64,000 bases of DNA from Pygmaiobacter massiliensis (GTDB taxonomy: Bacteria; Bacillota; Clostridia; Oscillospirales; Ruminococcaceae), in contig JALFTI010000028.1 of NCBI GenBank assembly GCA_022778585.1, positions 1 to 64,000 of the forward strand, in the 5' to 3' direction. Positions within the stretch are counted from its first letter, which is position 1. Every line of letters begins with the position of its first letter. Below the pieces are notes generated by a model. It ran no database searches and had not been told where the DNA came from. It worked only from the letters and a program-made list of their open reading frames with translations. Positions 8,456 through 16,743 of this stretch are shown piece after piece. The position numbers and the translations under genes are program-made.

Positions 8456-8996
8456 GCTGTTTGCTGCAACCCTTAGGCCGGCGCAAATAAAAAGCGCAAA
8501 ACAGCAAAGCCTAAAAAGACGAAATGGTTTGCGTAAAAACATCCAGTGGCAATATTAGGAAAAAAGCAGGGCTTACCATGCAGCCGATTTTGGGTAGGGC
8601 CCTTTTTCGCTAAAAGAAAGAAAAGCCAGTCCCTTAATGCTTTTAACAAAAAATAGCAGTGCCGGGGGCCAAATTAACAAAGTTCGGCTACACTGCTATG
8701 CCGGCCGGCGGGCATCCAAGCTGTCAGATGGATAGGACGCAGGCGGACAGATAACAGAGCGGATGCGCTGCTATACCGGCAAACCAATAGTAGTTTAGCT
8801 GCCAGGTGGCCAAGACCGCCGGTCGCGGCGATAGCCAAGCTGTCAAATGGGCCAGGGCTGCCGGGCAGGTTAGCAGGCCGGCCAAGCTGTTCAGATGAAA
8901 GTTTACCGGGCCAGCAGATAAAAAATGCCGTCTTGCCTGCAGAGCAGTAGGTAGAGCGGGCAGAAGCTTTTGGCATATTTATTTTAAGGCAAAACA
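8456..8996. other. Intergenic region with imperfect short repeats
   Basis: No convincing gene. The 16-mer CCAAGCTGTCAGATGG at 8716-8731 recurs as CCAAGCTGTCAAATGG at 8835-8850, and as CCAAGCTGTTCAGATG from 8882. A minus-strand frame (8674-8997) spans this but has no ribosome site or recognisable domain. Confidence 0.4.
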
Positions 8997-9027
8997 AAAG
9001 GGGCCGCGCAAAAGCGCAGCCCCTTTG
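8997..9027 (-). terminator. Terminator of the glycan operon
   Basis: AAAGGGGCTGCGC TTTT GCGCGGCCCCTTTT on the minus strand, starting just after the stop of the MBOAT gene. Confidence 0.8.
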
Positions 9028-9036
9028 GCAGCAAGG

Positions 9037-10653
9037 CTAGTAGGCGGCGTAAATCCAGCCCGAAGCGCCAAACTGTCCAAAAAACAAAATAGCCAGCAAA
9101 ACCAAATAGAGAAACACCAGCCGCACCGGGAAGAAAACCCGCCCCAAAGCCTTTTCTGGGCTGGTTTTATAGCACACTGCTTCGGCCAAGAACAAAAAGG
9201 CAGTGCAGGCCAAAAGCGCAGGACCATTGTATTTGTAAAAGCCAATATAGGTCAGCGAGGTGGAAAGCGCAGCAGGGTCTGAGAGGGTGGGCCAAAGCTG
9301 CACACCCAGCCGGCCAATAAAGGTAAAGGCGGTCTCCAGCGAGTCGGCCCGGAAAAAGATCCAGGCAAAGTTTACAAAACAGAAGGTCCAAAGCCAGCGC
9401 AGAGGGTCGCACAAAAATTTTATGCGCTCAAGCCGCAGCGCTGTGCGCAGGTTTTGGCGCAAGGGTTTGGTAAGCCGGGAAAGGGCTGTCATAATGCCGT
9501 GCAAAAGCCCCCATACCAGGTAGGTGTAGGCCGCCCCGTGCCAAAGTCCGGAAAGGGTAAAGGTCAATAGCGCGTTTAGGCAGGCCCGCGCGGTGCCCTT
9601 GCGGCTGCCGCCCAGCGGAATATACAAATACTGCAAAAACCAGCTGGAAAGGGAAATGTGCCACCGGTCCCAAAATTCGCCAATGGAGCGGGAAAAATAG
9701 GGCTTGTCAAAGTTTGGTGCAAGTTTGAGCCCCAGCATCTTTCCGGCGCCGGTGGCAATGTCGGTGTAGCCGGAAAAATCCGCATAAATCTGCAGGGTAT
9801 AAAAAAGCGAACCGCACAAAAGTTCAAACCCGTTAAAGCGGGAAGGGGTGGCAAACACCACATCAGCAATGCCGGCTGCATTGCCTGCAATTACCAGCTT
9901 TTTAAAATAGCCCCACACCATCTGCCGCAGCCCTTCGTTTAAAAGCGCATGGTCGTAGGGACGGGGGCTGTTAAGCTGGGCCAAAAGTCCGTCGGACCGA
10001 TCAATGGGGCCGGACACAATGTGTGCAAAAAAGCTGACAAACAAAGCGTAGTTGATCAGGTTTTTTTCAGCTTTGCGGGTTTTGCGGTATACATCCACCA
10101 GATATCCAATGGACAAAAACAAATAAAAGCTAATGCCAATGGGCAGAAAAATGCTAAAGGCCGAACCGTCCCAACGGAAAATGGCAGGGGCAATGGCATG
10201 AGCCACCTGGGCAAAAAAGCCCACATATTTAAAGTAAACAAGCAGCCCCAAACTTGCAACAATACCCGCTGCAAGCAGCACACGGCGCAAAGGGCCCTTT
10301 GCGCGTTCCAAAAAAAGCGCCAGCAGCCAGTTTACAAGAATGCACCCGCACAAAAGCAGCAAAAATTCCGGGTGGGCCTGCTCTTCGGTTATGGTGCACA
10401 GGTAGTAGAAAAACAGGCTGCACACCAAAAGCCAGGCATTTTTAAAAAGGCGGGGAATGCAGTAGTAGGCCAGCACACAGACCGGAAAAAAGATAAAAAA
10501 GGAAAGCTGGGTAAAGCCAATACCCGCCGCAAAGGTATCAAAAAGCCAGTCTTTCACCGCCGTTGCGGTAATGGGCTGCTCGGAAAGGGCCAAGCCCAAA
10601 TACCGGCCAAGCCCCGTCCAAATGGTTTCCAATTGTTCCGCAAGTGATTCCAT
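9037..10653 (-). CDS. MBOAT family O-acyltransferase (AlgI/PatA-like)
   Basis: 538 residues, about 10-12 membrane segments. The MBOAT core is clear: FFAHIVSGPIDR, then YADFSGYTDIATGAGKMLG, then PYFSRSIGEFWDRWHISLSSW, with the catalytic His in LSGLWHGAAYTYLVWG. AlgI-like enzymes move acyl groups across the membrane for O-acetylation of extracytoplasmic polysaccharide. The ATG at 10653 has GGGGAGGAACC. Last gene of the seven-gene surface glycan operon, 39 bases after DUF2304. No AlgJ/AlgX-like SGNH partner is in the window. An extra N-terminal segment of about 45 residues precedes the first typical helix. Confidence 0.88.
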   Translation of the reverse strand: MESLAEQLETIWTGLGRYLGLALSEQPITATAVKDWLFDTFAAGIGFTQLSFFIFFPVCVLAYYCIPRLFKNAWLLVCSLFFYYLCTITEEQAHPEFLLLLCGCILVNWLLALFLERAKGPLRRVLLAAGIVASLGLLVYFKYVGFFAQVAHAIAPAIFRWDGSAFSIFLPIGISFYLFLSIGYLVDVYRKTRKAEKNLINYALFVSFFAHIVSGPIDRSDGLLAQLNSPRPYDHALLNEGLRQMVWGYFKKLVIAGNAAGIADVVFATPSRFNGFELLCGSLFYTLQIYADFSGYTDIATGAGKMLGLKLAPNFDKPYFSRSIGEFWDRWHISLSSWFLQYLYIPLGGSRKGTARACLNALLTFTLSGLWHGAAYTYLVWGLLHGIMTALSRLTKPLRQNLRTALRLERIKFLCDPLRWLWTFCFVNFAWIFFRADSLETAFTFIGRLGVQLWPTLSDPAALSTSLTYIGFYKYNGPALLACTAFLFLAEAVCYKTSPEKALGRVFFPVRLVFLYLVLLAILFFGQFGASGWIYAAY

Positions 10654-10692
10654 GGTTCCTCCCCGCCAAAATGCCAGCGTAAAACGGCCGTA

Positions 10693-11070
10693 TTAGGGCT
10701 TATGCGCTTGCATCTGCTGTTCCAGCTCCCGAATGCGCCGCTCCAGCAAAGCGGCGTTCTGGGTAAGGGTTTTATTTTTTTCGGTTAGCTGGCTGACCGC
10801 CGCGGAGAGAGAAAGCAGGATCAGCAGCATAAAACCAATGGCTACCAAGAAAACAAAATTCACCGGGTTTACAATGTGCAGAATATCCCCTAAAACCAGC
10901 ACCACATAGGGCACCAGGGCAAATACCAGCAGCGCAAAACCCGAAAACAGCCAAATAATGCTGTACTGTACGCTCAATTTGCGCTTTTTCAGCAAAAAAA
11001 AGATGACAACCAGGTATAAAATAACCCCAACCACCAACGCAAGGCGAAAGGTTATGTCAAACTGTTCCAT
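10693..11070 (-). CDS. DUF2304 membrane protein
   Basis: 125 residues: three hydrophobic segments followed by a C-terminal coiled coil (about residues 90-122, LTEKNKTLTQNAALLERRIRE). DUF2304 proteins are usually encoded directly after a family 2 glycosyltransferase, as here, and are thought to help it at the membrane; the mechanism is not known. The ATG at 11070 shares its A with the stop of the glycosyltransferase (TAATG), so the two are translationally coupled. Confidence 0.85.
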   Translation of the reverse strand: MEQFDITFRLALVVGVILYLVVIFFLLKKRKLSVQYSIIWLFSGFALLVFALVPYVVLVLGDILHIVNPVNFVFLVAIGFMLLILLSLSAAVSQLTEKNKTLTQNAALLERRIRELEQQMQAHKP

Positions 11071-11789
11071 TACACACCCTCCTTGTGGCGCGGCATGTTG
11101 CCGCAGGTAAGCCGCCAGACCACCAGCGAGAGGGTGACCTTAATCATATAATAAGCCGACTTAAAGGACCGGATGGAGGAGGTGCCGCCCATGCGCTCTT
11201 CCATAACCACCGGAACCTCGCCCACCCGCCAGCCGCCGCACACCGCAGACACAATGGCCTCGGGCTCTGGAAAATCCTGTGCGTAGTGGCGGGCATAAAA
11301 GGCGGTCAATTCCCGGTTGCAGGCCCTAAAGCCGCTGGTGGTGTCCGCCACGCGGGCGCCGGTCAAAAGCCGAATTAAAAGGCTGATGATCTGAATGCCC
11401 AGCCGGCGCAGCGCGCTGCTTTGAAAGCCGTCCTTTTTAATAAACCGGCTGCCGATAGCCATATCCAGCTTGCCTTCGGCCACCGGGCGGATCAAATCCG
11501 CCAGGTAGGCTGGGTCATGCTGGCCGTCGCCGTCCATTTGAACGGTAATGTCGTAGCCGTGCTCCACTGCGTATAAGTACCCGGCCTGCACACCGCCGCC
11601 AATGCCCAAATTGACCGGCAGCGAAATATACGAAAATCCGTTTTCTTCACAAATTTCCCGGCTGCGGTCGGTGGAGCAATCGTTGATGATCAGATAATCG
11701 ACCCCCGAGGCGCGCTCCGAAAGCCGGGAGACCACCCGCTCGATATTCTCTTCCTCGTTGTAACAGGGGATCATCACCAGTGTTTTCAA
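11070..11789 (-). CDS. Family 2 glycosyltransferase (DPM1/DolP-mannosyltransferase-like)
   Basis: 239 residues of GT-A fold: VMIPCYNEEENI at the N-terminus, the metal-binding DGDGQHDP (DxD-type) near residue 90, and GSRFIKKDGFQSSALRRLG after it. This subfamily transfers a sugar to polyprenyl phosphate or a lipid-linked intermediate at the membrane. A TTG at 11789 follows GAGAGG by about eight bases and gives MKTLVMIPCYNEE; a longer TTG frame to 11813 would overlap that ribosome site. Coupled to DUF2304. The donor sugar is not readable. Confidence 0.85.
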   Translation of the reverse strand: MKTLVMIPCYNEEENIERVVSRLSERASGVDYLIINDCSTDRSREICEENGFSYISLPVNLGIGGGVQAGYLYAVEHGYDITVQMDGDGQHDPAYLADLIRPVAEGKLDMAIGSRFIKKDGFQSSALRRLGIQIISLLIRLLTGARVADTTSGFRACNRELTAFYARHYAQDFPEPEAIVSAVCGGWRVGEVPVVMEERMGGTSSIRSFKSAYYMIKVTLSLVVWRLTCGNMPRHKEGV

Positions 11790-11815
11790 TGTGGAAATCC
11801 TCTCTTCCTGCAAAG

Positions 11816-13057
11816 TTACTGCCCCGCCACAATAAAATCGGCCAGCTGGCCCAGCAGCTTGCTGCGGTCAAAATGTGCCCGGTGGTAGGCGCGGCCGCGC
11901 TGGCCCATCTGGGCGCGCTCTTCGGGGGACATGTAATAAAGCTTGAGCAAATTTTCGGTCAAATGCTCGGCGTCGCCGGCCGGGCAGGCAAACCCGCAGC
12001 CAGCCTCGCGTATCACCCTTGCTCCCTCGCCGTCCATACAGCACAAAACCGGCCTGCCGGCCGCCGTGTAGCTGGTAATTTTGGCGGGAATGGTAAGCCC
12101 AATCTGTTCGCTTTTGACCAAACAGGCCACCAGCGCGTCGGCCAGGGTGTGGTAGCGGGGAATATCCTCTACCGGCTTTTGGCCTTCAAACACAAAATAA
12201 TCGGCCACATTTTTGCGCCGCACCGCCTGCTGCAGGCTTTCGCGGCTCATGCCGTCCCCCACAATAATAAACCGAATACCGGTCACCAATTTGGCCTGCA
12301 GGCGGCTTGCCACCTCCACCAAAATTTCAAGCCCCTGCGCGGGGGAAAGGTTGCCGGCAAACACTACATTAAACTTGTCGCCAAACCTTTGGCGCAGTTG
12401 GGGGTCGGGCAGGTCCTGGCAGTACAATTCCTCACAGTACTGGGGAATGACCGTTACATCCTGGGGGCGCTTTTCGGTGCGGGCCAAAAGGGTCTGGCGC
12501 AGCGAATCGCTCATCGCAATCAGCCGGTTGGCCCGGCGGTAATGCCAGGTGGAAACGCCCATGGCAACCGCCCGCAAAAACCGGTTGTGGATGGGCAGCA
12601 CCGAATACAGGTTTTCCGGCCACAAATCCAGCACATAAATGGTTAAAGGCAGCCGGTGCAGCTTGGCGTACAAAATGGCCGGCCAGGCCATTAAAACGGG
12701 GCTTGTCTCGTAACAGAACACCGCGTCGTATCTGTTTTTCAGCCGCACAAGGTCAAAGGTGGCAAAAAACGGAAAAGACACATAGTTTAAAAAAATGCGC
12801 ACAGGCGTGTTGCCCTTGCGGCGAATTTCGCCGCACCGGTAGAGGGTGATTCCCTCATGGACCTCCTTGCGGGGGCCAAAAAAGCTGTACCCTTTGGCCC
12901 ATTCCCCTTTGGGGTAGTTGGGCAGACCGCACAGCACATCTACCTGGTAGCCCAGCTCGGTCAGGCCGCGGCACACATCGGTGCTGCGAAAATTTTCCGG
13001 CCAGTAGTGCTGGCTTACCACCAGAATGCGTTTTTTGGGGTTATTTGGCTGTTCCAA
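11816..13057 (-). CDS. Family 4 glycosyltransferase (WbuB/WcaI-like)
   Basis: 413 residues of GT-B fold. N-terminal VVSQHYWPENFRSTDVCRGL and LCGLPNYPKGEW are typical of WbuB/WcaI-type GT4 enzymes; the C-terminal half has VVFAGNLSPAQGLEIL and PAKITSYTAAGRPVL, the nucleotide-sugar site. Its place directly after capE-capF-capG, as in E. coli and S. aureus loci where the neighbour transfers L-FucNAc, suggests it uses UDP-L-FucNAc (inference). A TTG at 13057 lies nine bases after AAAGGAG. 39 bases follow the capG stop. Confidence 0.87.
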   Translation of the reverse strand: MEQPNNPKKRILVVSQHYWPENFRSTDVCRGLTELGYQVDVLCGLPNYPKGEWAKGYSFFGPRKEVHEGITLYRCGEIRRKGNTPVRIFLNYVSFPFFATFDLVRLKNRYDAVFCYETSPVLMAWPAILYAKLHRLPLTIYVLDLWPENLYSVLPIHNRFLRAVAMGVSTWHYRRANRLIAMSDSLRQTLLARTEKRPQDVTVIPQYCEELYCQDLPDPQLRQRFGDKFNVVFAGNLSPAQGLEILVEVASRLQAKLVTGIRFIIVGDGMSRESLQQAVRRKNVADYFVFEGQKPVEDIPRYHTLADALVACLVKSEQIGLTIPAKITSYTAAGRPVLCCMDGEGARVIREAGCGFACPAGDAEHLTENLLKLYYMSPEERAQMGQRGRAYHRAHFDRSKLLGQLADFIVAGQ

Positions 13058-13096
13058 AAAGCAGGCTCCTTTGCAAGTGTTTTAGCGCCGCGGCGG

Positions 13097-14230
13097 TCAG
13101 CCCGGGTGCTTCAGCCACACCGTCTCGTTCACAATTTTGGTGTAGCTTTGGATCAGCTTGACCACCTTTACCGACACATTGGTGTCGGCGTAATCCTCGG
13201 CCATCACATAGGGTTCCTGGTTATCCCGCATGGCTACGGCCAGCTCCATGGCCTGTTCCACATCCGGCCCGGTAATGCCGCCAATTACCACGCTGCCCTT
13301 ATCCAATACCTCGGGCCGCTCGGTAGAGGTGCGGATCAGAACCCCGGCAAAGCCCAGCATGGCGCTCTCCTCCGACAGGGTGCCCGAATCGGAAAGCACG
13401 CAGTAGGCATTTTTCTGCAGCTTGTTGTAATCCTGAAAACCGAACGGCTGCAGCTGGCGCACCAGCGGGTGGAAAACAAAATGCCGCGCTTCAATATGCT
13501 TGCGGCTGCGCGGGTGGCAGGAATAGATAATGGGCATCTGGTAGGTTTCGGCAATGTGGTTTACCGCACCCATCAGGCTCATAAAGTTTTCCTCGTTGTC
13601 AATATTCTCTTCCCGGTGGGCCGAAAGCAGAATATACTTGCCGGCGGTAAGGCCAAGCTTATTCAGCACATCGCTTTTTTCAATCTCGTCGGCGTGGGCG
13701 GCCAATACCTCCCGCATGGGGCTGCCAGTGACAAAAATAGTTTTGCCGTCAATTCCTTCCGAAAGCAGGTACCGGCGGGAATGTTCCGTATAAGGCAGGT
13801 TAATGTCGGAAATATGGTCCACAATCTTGCGGTTGATCATCTCCGAAACATTCCAGTCCCAGCAGCGGTTGCCGGCTTCCATGTGGAAGATGGGAATTTT
13901 CAGCCGCTTGGCGCTGATGGCCGAAAGGGCGGAATTGGTGTCCCCCAAAAGCAAAACGGCCTCGGGGCGCTCTTTTACCATCAGCTCATAGCTTTTGGCA
14001 ATAATGCCGCCCATGGTTTCGCCCAGGTCCTTGCCCACGCAGTTCAGGTAGTAATCGGGCTGGCGCAGCGAAAGCCCTTCAAAAAAAATCTGGTTCAGGG
14101 TATAGTCATAGTTTTGGCCGGTGTGCACCAGCAGATGGTCAAAATATTTATCGCAGCATTTAATGACCTCGGACAGCCGGATGATCTCTGGCCGGGTGCC
14201 CACAATGGTCATCACCTTCATTTTCTTCAT
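13097..14230 (-). CDS. capG: UDP-N-acetylglucosamine 2-epimerase family enzyme, CapG/FnlC/WbjD type
   Basis: About 377 residues. MTIVGTRPEIIRLSEVIK at the start and HTGQNYDYTLNQIFFE are hallmarks of the non-hydrolysing 2-epimerase family; LLSAHREENID is the active-site loop. The ending DTNVSVKVVKLIQSYTKIVNETVW matches the FnlC/CapG branch, which carries out the last step to UDP-N-acetyl-L-fucosamine. The ATG at 14230 has GTGAGG eight bases upstream; the longer frame to 14293 would overlap capF. It follows capF by ten bases. The capE-capF-capG set supports the FucNAc role over a ManNAc role. Confidence 0.9.
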   Translation of the reverse strand: MKKMKVMTIVGTRPEIIRLSEVIKCCDKYFDHLLVHTGQNYDYTLNQIFFEGLSLRQPDYYLNCVGKDLGETMGGIIAKSYELMVKERPEAVLLLGDTNSALSAISAKRLKIPIFHMEAGNRCWDWNVSEMINRKIVDHISDINLPYTEHSRRYLLSEGIDGKTIFVTGSPMREVLAAHADEIEKSDVLNKLGLTAGKYILLSAHREENIDNEENFMSLMGAVNHIAETYQMPIIYSCHPRSRKHIEARHFVFHPLVRQLQPFGFQDYNKLQKNAYCVLSDSGTLSEESAMLGFAGVLIRTSTERPEVLDKGSVVIGGITGPDVEQAMELAVAMRDNQEPYVMAEDYADTNVSVKVVKLIQSYTKIVNETVWLKHPG

Positions 14231-14240
14231 CAAAAAAGCC

Positions 14241-15389
14241 TCACTTTTCAGCATCCACCGGCAAAGCCACCGTGTCGGGGTGGTCCGGGTCAAAGCATTC
14301 GTTTACCCACATAACGGTCACAAGGTCGCTGTCGCCTTCGTTTACAATGGAATGGGTATACCCCACCGGAATATCCACAACCTCCAGCTTTTCGCCCGAA
14401 ACATGGTATTCAAACACCTGGTCGGAATCGGGCAGCCGGAACCGGATAAGCCCCTTGCCCGAAACCACCAGATACTTTTCGTTTTTGGTGGAATGCCAGT
14501 GGTTGCCCTTGGTAATGCCCGGGCGGGACACATTGACCGAAACCTGCCCGCGCTCGGGTGTGCGCAAAAATTCGGTAAAGCTGCCGCGGGGGTCGGTATG
14601 CATGGTAAGCGGATATTTGAAGCCGCTGGAAGGTTCCAGATAGGAAAGGTAGGTGCTGTACAGCTTTTTTTCAAGCCCGCCCTCGGCCAGGTTCGGCAGC
14701 TGCAAGGTTTTGCGGCTTTCCCGAAAACGCTTAATCGTGTCGGCAAGTTCGCCAAGTGTAATCCGGTGTACCGGCTCTATCCGGCAAAAGCCTTCAAGGT
14801 CTGGGTCGGGCAGGGCATTGCCCTCCATGGCGTTTATAAAGCAGTCCACCACATCGTCAATATAGCAAAGCGGCAGGCAAAAGGCGGGGTCCCGCACCTG
14901 AATGGGCAGGTCGTTTGCAATGTTGTAGCAGAAGGTGGCCACCACACTGTTGTAGTTGGGGCGGCACCATTTGCCAAAAAGGCCCGGCATGCGGTACACA
15001 TATACCGGCGCACCGGTGGTTTGGCCATAGGAAAAAACCGTCTGCTCGGCCATCTGCTTGCTTTTGCCGTAGTCCGAACCGTTGCCCACCTGAATGCTGG
15101 AGGTTAAAAGCAGCGGCGTTTTGCGTCCGGCCTTGGCCAAAAGCTGGCACAGCCGGCTTGTCAGGTCACTGTTGCCGTCGTAAAATTCGCTTGCGTCCTT
15201 GGGCCGGTTCACACCGGCCAGGTGAAACACAAAGTCGGCCTTGTCCGCAAAGGCGGCAAGCTCGGCAGGGGTGTTGTTCACATCATAGCGCAGAATGTTT
15301 TCATACCCGCGCGCAGCCAGCGCCAGGCGCAAATTTTTGCCCACAAAGCCGCCGGCTCCGGTAATTAAAATGCAGGCCTTTTTGTCCAT
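14241..15389 (-). CDS. capF: CapF/FnlB-type bifunctional reductase/epimerase (UDP-L-FucNAc pathway)
   Basis: 382 residues in two parts. Residues 1-245 are a short-chain dehydrogenase with ITGAGGFVGKNLRLAL as the NAD(P)-binding glycine motif. Residues about 265-380 are a cupin (GNHWHSTKNEKYLVVSGKG), which holds the metal in CapF. In S. aureus the cupin epimerises at C3 and the reductase makes UDP-N-acetyl-6-deoxy-talosamine. The ATG at 15389 follows GGAGGAAGGGTGAGC; a frame reaching 15428 would run into capE. Four bases follow capE. Confidence 0.92.
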   Translation of the reverse strand: MDKKACILITGAGGFVGKNLRLALAARGYENILRYDVNNTPAELAAFADKADFVFHLAGVNRPKDASEFYDGNSDLTSRLCQLLAKAGRKTPLLLTSSIQVGNGSDYGKSKQMAEQTVFSYGQTTGAPVYVYRMPGLFGKWCRPNYNSVVATFCYNIANDLPIQVRDPAFCLPLCYIDDVVDCFINAMEGNALPDPDLEGFCRIEPVHRITLGELADTIKRFRESRKTLQLPNLAEGGLEKKLYSTYLSYLEPSSGFKYPLTMHTDPRGSFTEFLRTPERGQVSVNVSRPGITKGNHWHSTKNEKYLVVSGKGLIRFRLPDSDQVFEYHVSGEKLEVVDIPVGYTHSIVNEGDSDLVTVMWVNECFDPDHPDTVALPVDAEK

Positions 15390-15393
15390 CTGC

Positions 15394-16437
15394 TCACCCT
15401 TCCTCCCGTGCCAGCTGCTGGCGCACATAGTCGTTGGTCAAAAGCTTCTCAACCACCTGGTCCACATCAAGCTGGCGGGTATTGTGGCTGGTATAGGCCT
15501 CTTCCGATTGGGTCACAACCTGGCCGTTCACAAAATATTTGTCGTAGTTTAAATCCCGCTCGTCGGCAGCCACCCGATAATATTGGCCCATATCCACCGC
15601 GCGCAGCCGCTCTTCCCGGGTCATCAGGGTTTCGTACAGCTTTTCGCCGTGCCGCGTGCCAATAATGCGGGTGCCGGTGTCGCCAAAAAGCCGCTGTACG
15701 CCCTTGGCCAAATCGCCAATGGTGGAAGCGTCGGCTTTCTGAATAAAAAGGTCCCCCGGGTGGGCATGCTCAAAGGCAAACAGCACCAGGTCCACCGCTT
15801 CGGAAAGGTTCATCAAAAAGCGGGTCATGTTGGGGTCGGTTATGGTAATGGGATTGCCTGCGCGGATCTGGTCAATAAAAAGCGGAATGACCGAACCACG
15901 GCTGCACATAACATTGCCGTAGCGGGTGCAGCAGATGGTGGTGTCCTCCGGCTTTACATTACGGGCCTTTGCCCGGATCACCTTTTCCATCATGGCCTTG
16001 CTGATGCCCATGGCGTTAATAGGGTAGGCGGCCTTATCGGTGGAAAGGCAGACGATCCGCTTGACCTTGGCGTCGATGGCGGCGGTGAGTACATTGTCGG
16101 TGCCGATGACATTGGTGCGCACCGCTTCCATGGGGAAAAACTCGCAGCTGGGCACCTGCTTTAAGGCGGCCGCATGGAAAATGTAATCCACCCCGCGCAC
16201 CGCGTCGCGCAGCGAGTCAATGCTGCGCACATCGCCAATGTAGAATTTCAGCTTCGAGGCAGCCTCGGGCATTTTTGCCTGAAATTCGTGGCGCATGTCA
16301 TCCTGCTTTTTTTCGTCCCGAGAAAAAATGCGAATTTCGCCGATATCGGTTTCGAGGAACCGGTTGAGCACCGCGTTGCCAAAACTGCCGGTGCCGCCGG
16401 TAATCAGCAGGACCTTGTCCTTAAAAATCGTCTCCAT
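15394..16437 (-). CDS. capE: UDP-GlcNAc 4,6-dehydratase/5-epimerase CapE/FnlA
   Basis: 347 residues, an extended SDR enzyme. LLITGGTGSFGNAVL binds NAD; YIFHAAALKQVPSCE and CLSTDKAAYPINAMGISKAMME are family signatures. In the last motif the usual catalytic Tyr of YxxxK is Met (MGISK), as in CapE. CapE begins the UDP-L-FucNAc pathway from UDP-GlcNAc. The ATG at 16437 has GGGAGGAAC. First gene of the seven-gene surface glycan operon on the minus strand, with a candidate promoter at 16502-16507. Confidence 0.93.
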   Translation of the reverse strand: METIFKDKVLLITGGTGSFGNAVLNRFLETDIGEIRIFSRDEKKQDDMRHEFQAKMPEAASKLKFYIGDVRSIDSLRDAVRGVDYIFHAAALKQVPSCEFFPMEAVRTNVIGTDNVLTAAIDAKVKRIVCLSTDKAAYPINAMGISKAMMEKVIRAKARNVKPEDTTICCTRYGNVMCSRGSVIPLFIDQIRAGNPITITDPNMTRFLMNLSEAVDLVLFAFEHAHPGDLFIQKADASTIGDLAKGVQRLFGDTGTRIIGTRHGEKLYETLMTREERLRAVDMGQYYRVAADERDLNYDKYFVNGQVVTQSEEAYTSHNTRQLDVDQVVEKLLTNDYVRQQLAREEG

Positions 16438-16501
16438 ATTTTATGTTCCTCCCTGCGGCGCTTGTTTGCCGACCGCACAAAAATACCAATAATCACAAAA
16501 T

Positions 16502-16507
16502 AGTATA
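16502..16507 (-). promoter_or_regulatory. -10 element of the glycan operon
   Basis: TATACT on the minus strand, 65 bases before capE. The region 17 bases upstream (CTTTTA) is a poor -35 match, so this is tentative. Confidence 0.35.
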
Positions 16508-16581
16508 CCATACTGCACGCTGGTTTAAAAGGGCTTTTCGCCCATATGCCCAAAAGCAGCTGCTAAGCTTGGGCTGTTTTC

Positions 16582-16610
16582 TTGACGCTGGGAATGGTTT
16601 CTGCTATATT
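16582..16610 (+). promoter_or_regulatory. Promoter of the CBS-domain protein gene
   Basis: TTGACG (16582-16587), 17 bases, TATATT (16605-16610). It diverges from the glycan operon promoter. Confidence 0.65.
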
Positions 16611-16743
16611 ACATAGTATTGTAAGGCCATAAGCCGAAAACCGGGCGCATAAAACCTGCAAAATCGGGTTTTGCGGCGGCTGGGGCGGGCTTGTGGGTAT
16701 ATTTTTTAATTTTGAAAAAAAGAAAGGGTTTGATCATTTTTTT

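Noticed and set aside
11780-12646. Forward frame of 288 codons opposite the GT4 gene
   Set aside because: Antisense shadow of a clear glycosyltransferase, rich in residues typical of reverse-frame translation.
12857-14314. Forward frame of 485 codons opposite capG
   Set aside because: The long open antisense frame is a by-product of GC-biased codons in capG; no start signal.
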